A stretch of DNA of 64,000 bases, taken from UBA1275 sp038124025 (GTDB lineage: Bacteria; Bacteroidota; Rhodothermia; Balneolales; Balneolaceae). A program made the position numbers and the translations under genes. Location of the stretch: NCBI GenBank assembly GCA_038124025.1, contig JAYPBC010000012.1, forward strand, positions 1 through 64,000, written 5' to 3'. Shown piece by piece: positions 62,275-64,000 of this stretch; positions within the stretch are counted from its first letter, which is position 1, and every line of letters begins with the position of its first letter. The notes below the pieces were generated by a model. It had not been told where the DNA came from. It did not search any database and saw only the letters and a list, made by a program, of their open reading frames with translations.

Positions 62275-62922
62275 ATGATAGTAAGAGAAGCATTTAATAC
62301 CTGGAGTCATGCTTTTGGAGCTGTTGTCAGCCTATACTTCTGTTATTTATTTTATATTCATTCTATTGACCGAAGCTCAACCGGTATTTCTGCTTTGTTA
62401 CTATATGGCCTTAGCACTTTTGCTATGTTTAGTTCCAGCGCTTTTTATCATGGGGTCAATGGAACAAAAGATCAGATACAACTGCTCCGAATGATCGATC
62501 ATATGATGATATATGTCGTAATTGCTGGGGGGTACACCCCAATTGCCGTCCTTACTTTATCTGATGATATGGGCGCTATTGTGCTGACTGGTATTTGGAT
62601 AATAGCTGGTTTAGGAATACTAAAAAAGAGCCTCTGGATGAATGCTCCCTCTTGGTTTTCTACTCTGCTCTATATACTAATGGGTTGGGTTTCGGTGTTT
62701 ATCATTCCGATTATTTGGAGAGAAACAACTCCATTTTTTAGTTATGGTATTATTATTGGTGGCCTTTTTTATACCATAGGAGCCGTAGTATATGCTTTAA
62801 AAAAGCCAAATATACTCCAAAAAAGCGTTGGTTTTCACGGCCTTTGGCATATTTTTGTTCTTGGAGGAGCGCTAACCCACCTGCTCTCACATTTATATTA
62901 TTACACTAACTTTTTTAGCTAA
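62275..62922 (+). CDS. Hemolysin III/TrhA family membrane protein (PAQR-like)
   Basis: 215 residues with seven helices. The conserved metal-site histidines sit in FSSSAFYHGVN, RMIDHMMIYVVIAGGYTPI and GFHGLWHIFVLGGALTH. NTWSHAFGAVVSLYFCYLF at the N-terminus is also typical. TrhA proteins adjust membrane fluidity; the haemolysin name is historical. Its stop overlaps the next start by one base (TAATG). Confidence 0.92.
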   Translation: MIVREAFNTWSHAFGAVVSLYFCYLFYIHSIDRSSTGISALLLYGLSTFAMFSSSAFYHGVNGTKDQIQLLRMIDHMMIYVVIAGGYTPIAVLTLSDDMGAIVLTGIWIIAGLGILKKSLWMNAPSWFSTLLYILMGWVSVFIIPIIWRETTPFFSYGIIIGGLFYTIGAVVYALKKPNILQKSVGFHGLWHIFVLGGALTHLLSHLYYYTNFFS

Positions 62923-64000
62923 TGACCCTTTTTTTAAATCTTAGTCGTGTGCTAAATGGGCTTATTTTTTTTGTTGGTATAGGAACAATTGGTTTATTAA
63001 ATAGTAATAGCGTATTTGCCCAAAATACACCCCCTTTTTATTCCATAGAATATCGACCCTATAAGGGTAATTGGTTGCAACTTAAAACACCTAACTTTAG
63101 GGTCATTTATCCGGAAGGGCTTGATTCAATAGCCTATTACAGTGGTCGTATACTAGAACAACAATATCCTTTAGCACAATCTTTAACTGGCGGTTCCCTA
63201 AAGAACTTTCCCGTAGTGATAACAGATTATTCCGACCTAAGCAATGGTTATGTGCAATCATGGAATTTTAAATCTGAAATAATTTTAGCACCAATTAAAG
63301 GTAAAATTCTTAATCCTAGAGGGGGGGATTGGCTAGAAACCGTACTTTCTCATGAACTTTTACATGCCACTCATGCGAATGTAAAAGGTATTTTTATCCT
63401 TAATTCTTTCGGTTCTCTTTTTGGACCTGACTTAACTCGTAGTTTAAACCTTTTCCCTCCTGCTGGGATTCATGAGGGTCTTGCTGTGTACCATGAAGGC
63501 AAAAACACCCTTTCATCAAACCATGGAGGTAGGGGGAATTACGGGTATTTTAAGGCAAAATATTGGGCCAATTTACTCAGTGATTCTCCTTGGAGTATCG
63601 GAGATGGACTTATTCCAACAGAATATCATTACCCTTTAAACCGGCATTACATTGCAGGTTACTTTTTTACAGATTGGTTACAAGAGACTTACGGAGAAGA
63701 GATCTTTAAAAAAAGTTTTGTCCGTCACTATAATCAATTTCCTTTAGGCTTAGGAATAGCCCTAAAAGGGGTCACTACAGACTGGCCAAGTAAGATGGCT
63801 CCTCTTTATAGAAAGTGGGCTATAGATAATTATGTAAAAGCTCACCATACAAGAAATAAAGCCTCAATCAAAGAAACAGATTATATAAACCCCTTAGATC
63901 AAGAGGTTGATCAACGTAGGCCGTTGTGGATTAACCCAACCCAATTCCTATACATTGATCGTAGCTATCATGAAGAGCAAAGTGTATACCTTTTTGACAC
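62922..64000 (+). CDS. Secreted gluzincin-type peptidase, 5' part (cut by window edge)
   Basis: 359 residues are visible and the frame stays open at the window end. A signal peptide ends near residue 34 (LLNSNSVFAQNT). The zinc motif is H144-E-L-L-H148, and IHEGLAVYHEG with E185 supplies a gluzincin-type third ligand, 37 residues on. YRPYKGNWLQLKTPNFRVIYPEG at the mature start (in parts) matches large Bacteroidota proteins that usually continue into a TolB-like beta-propeller; that continuation is inferred because the sequence ends here. Translation is probably coupled to the TrhA gene by the one-base overlap. Confidence 0.75.
   Translation, partial: MTLFLNLSRVLNGLIFFVGIGTIGLLNSNSVFAQNTPPFYSIEYRPYKGNWLQLKTPNFRVIYPEGLDSIAYYSGRILEQQYPLAQSLTGGSLKNFPVVITDYSDLSNGYVQSWNFKSEIILAPIKGKILNPRGGDWLETVLSHELLHATHANVKGIFILNSFGSLFGPDLTRSLNLFPPAGIHEGLAVYHEGKNTLSSNHGGRGNYGYFKAKYWANLLSDSPWSIGDGLIPTEYHYPLNRHYIAGYFFTDWLQETYGEEIFKKSFVRHYNQFPLGLGIALKGVTTDWPSKMAPLYRKWAIDNYVKAHHTRNKASIKETDYINPLDQEVDQRRPLWINPTQFLYIDRSYHEEQSVYLFD

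Noticed and set aside
1..64000. CRISPR arrays, insertion sequences, integrases, tRNA or rRNA genes
   Set aside because: No regularly spaced repeats, transposase motifs, terminal inverted repeats or cloverleaf-like sequences were found on either strand. The reading was by eye, so a divergent tRNA could be missed.

Overview
The window looks like a chromosomal segment from a Gram-negative member of the Bacteroidota/Balneolota side of the tree; Balneolota is my best guess, but this is inference. The evidence is a PorV-type outer-membrane protein, a DUF4270-type lipoprotein beside a one-domain GT5 glycogen-synthase-like protein, a DUF5117-type metzincin, Sec/lipobox-tagged envelope proteins, LptB, weak or absent Shine-Dalgarno sites and several TTG/GTG starts. 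It is a draft assembly: a 100-base N gap (46166-46265) is flanked by a perfect 55-base direct duplication that looks like an assembler k-mer overlap. No tRNA, rRNA, CRISPR array, insertion sequence or prophage was seen.

Layout. 0-5 kb: 5' end of a tRNA CCA-adding enzyme, a sugar-phosphate nucleotidyltransferase, a membrane-anchored MurF-like ligase and a LolC/E-like permease. 5-9 kb: glycogen pair glgB-malQ. 9-14.6 kb: phosphosulfolactate synthase-like gene, one-domain GT5 protein, DUF4270-type lipoprotein, FadL-like barrel and TPR protein, all co-directional. 14.8-16.5 kb: rho and a decayed gene with two frameshifts at A7 tracts. 16.5-21.2 kb: a minus-strand operon PorV-miaA-purS-clpS-purQ-lptB-rhodanese. 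21.3-24.3 kb: dnaN, a SAM hydrolase (DUF62) and a methyltransferase. 24.3-31.5 kb, minus strand: argS, radC, large metalloprotease, AGCS symporter, MarC. 31.6-39 kb: free-Met-R-sulfoxide reductase, then minus-strand lipoprotein, Hyi-like isomerase, lgt, uvrA and an internally deleted comEC. 39-46 kb: Gfo/Idh/MocA oxidoreductase, sugar dehydrogenase, thioredoxin-like protein, small HTH pair, Nudix, CDP-alcohol transferase, ftsY, scpA. 46-52 kb: a broken sigma factor at the gap, a possible anti-sigma, ppk1, ruvB, metK. 52-58 kb: membrane protein, two paralogous amidohydrolases (the second without its metal ligands), GMC oxidoreductase and its subunit 3. 58-64 kb: M14 carboxypeptidase, NRAMP-related transporter, TrhA/hemolysin III protein and the 5' part of a gluzincin-type peptidase gene.

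How the genes fit together. Most are housekeeping: translation, replication and repair, purine synthesis, cell envelope export, glycogen and polyphosphate storage. The less explained parts are the 9.0-14.6 kb envelope/GT5 cluster, the membrane-anchored Mur ligase, the amidohydrolase/pseudoenzyme/GMC operon, and the NRAMP-like carrier that lacks the family's metal-binding signature. Gene decay is visible at comEC and at 16.2-16.5 kb.
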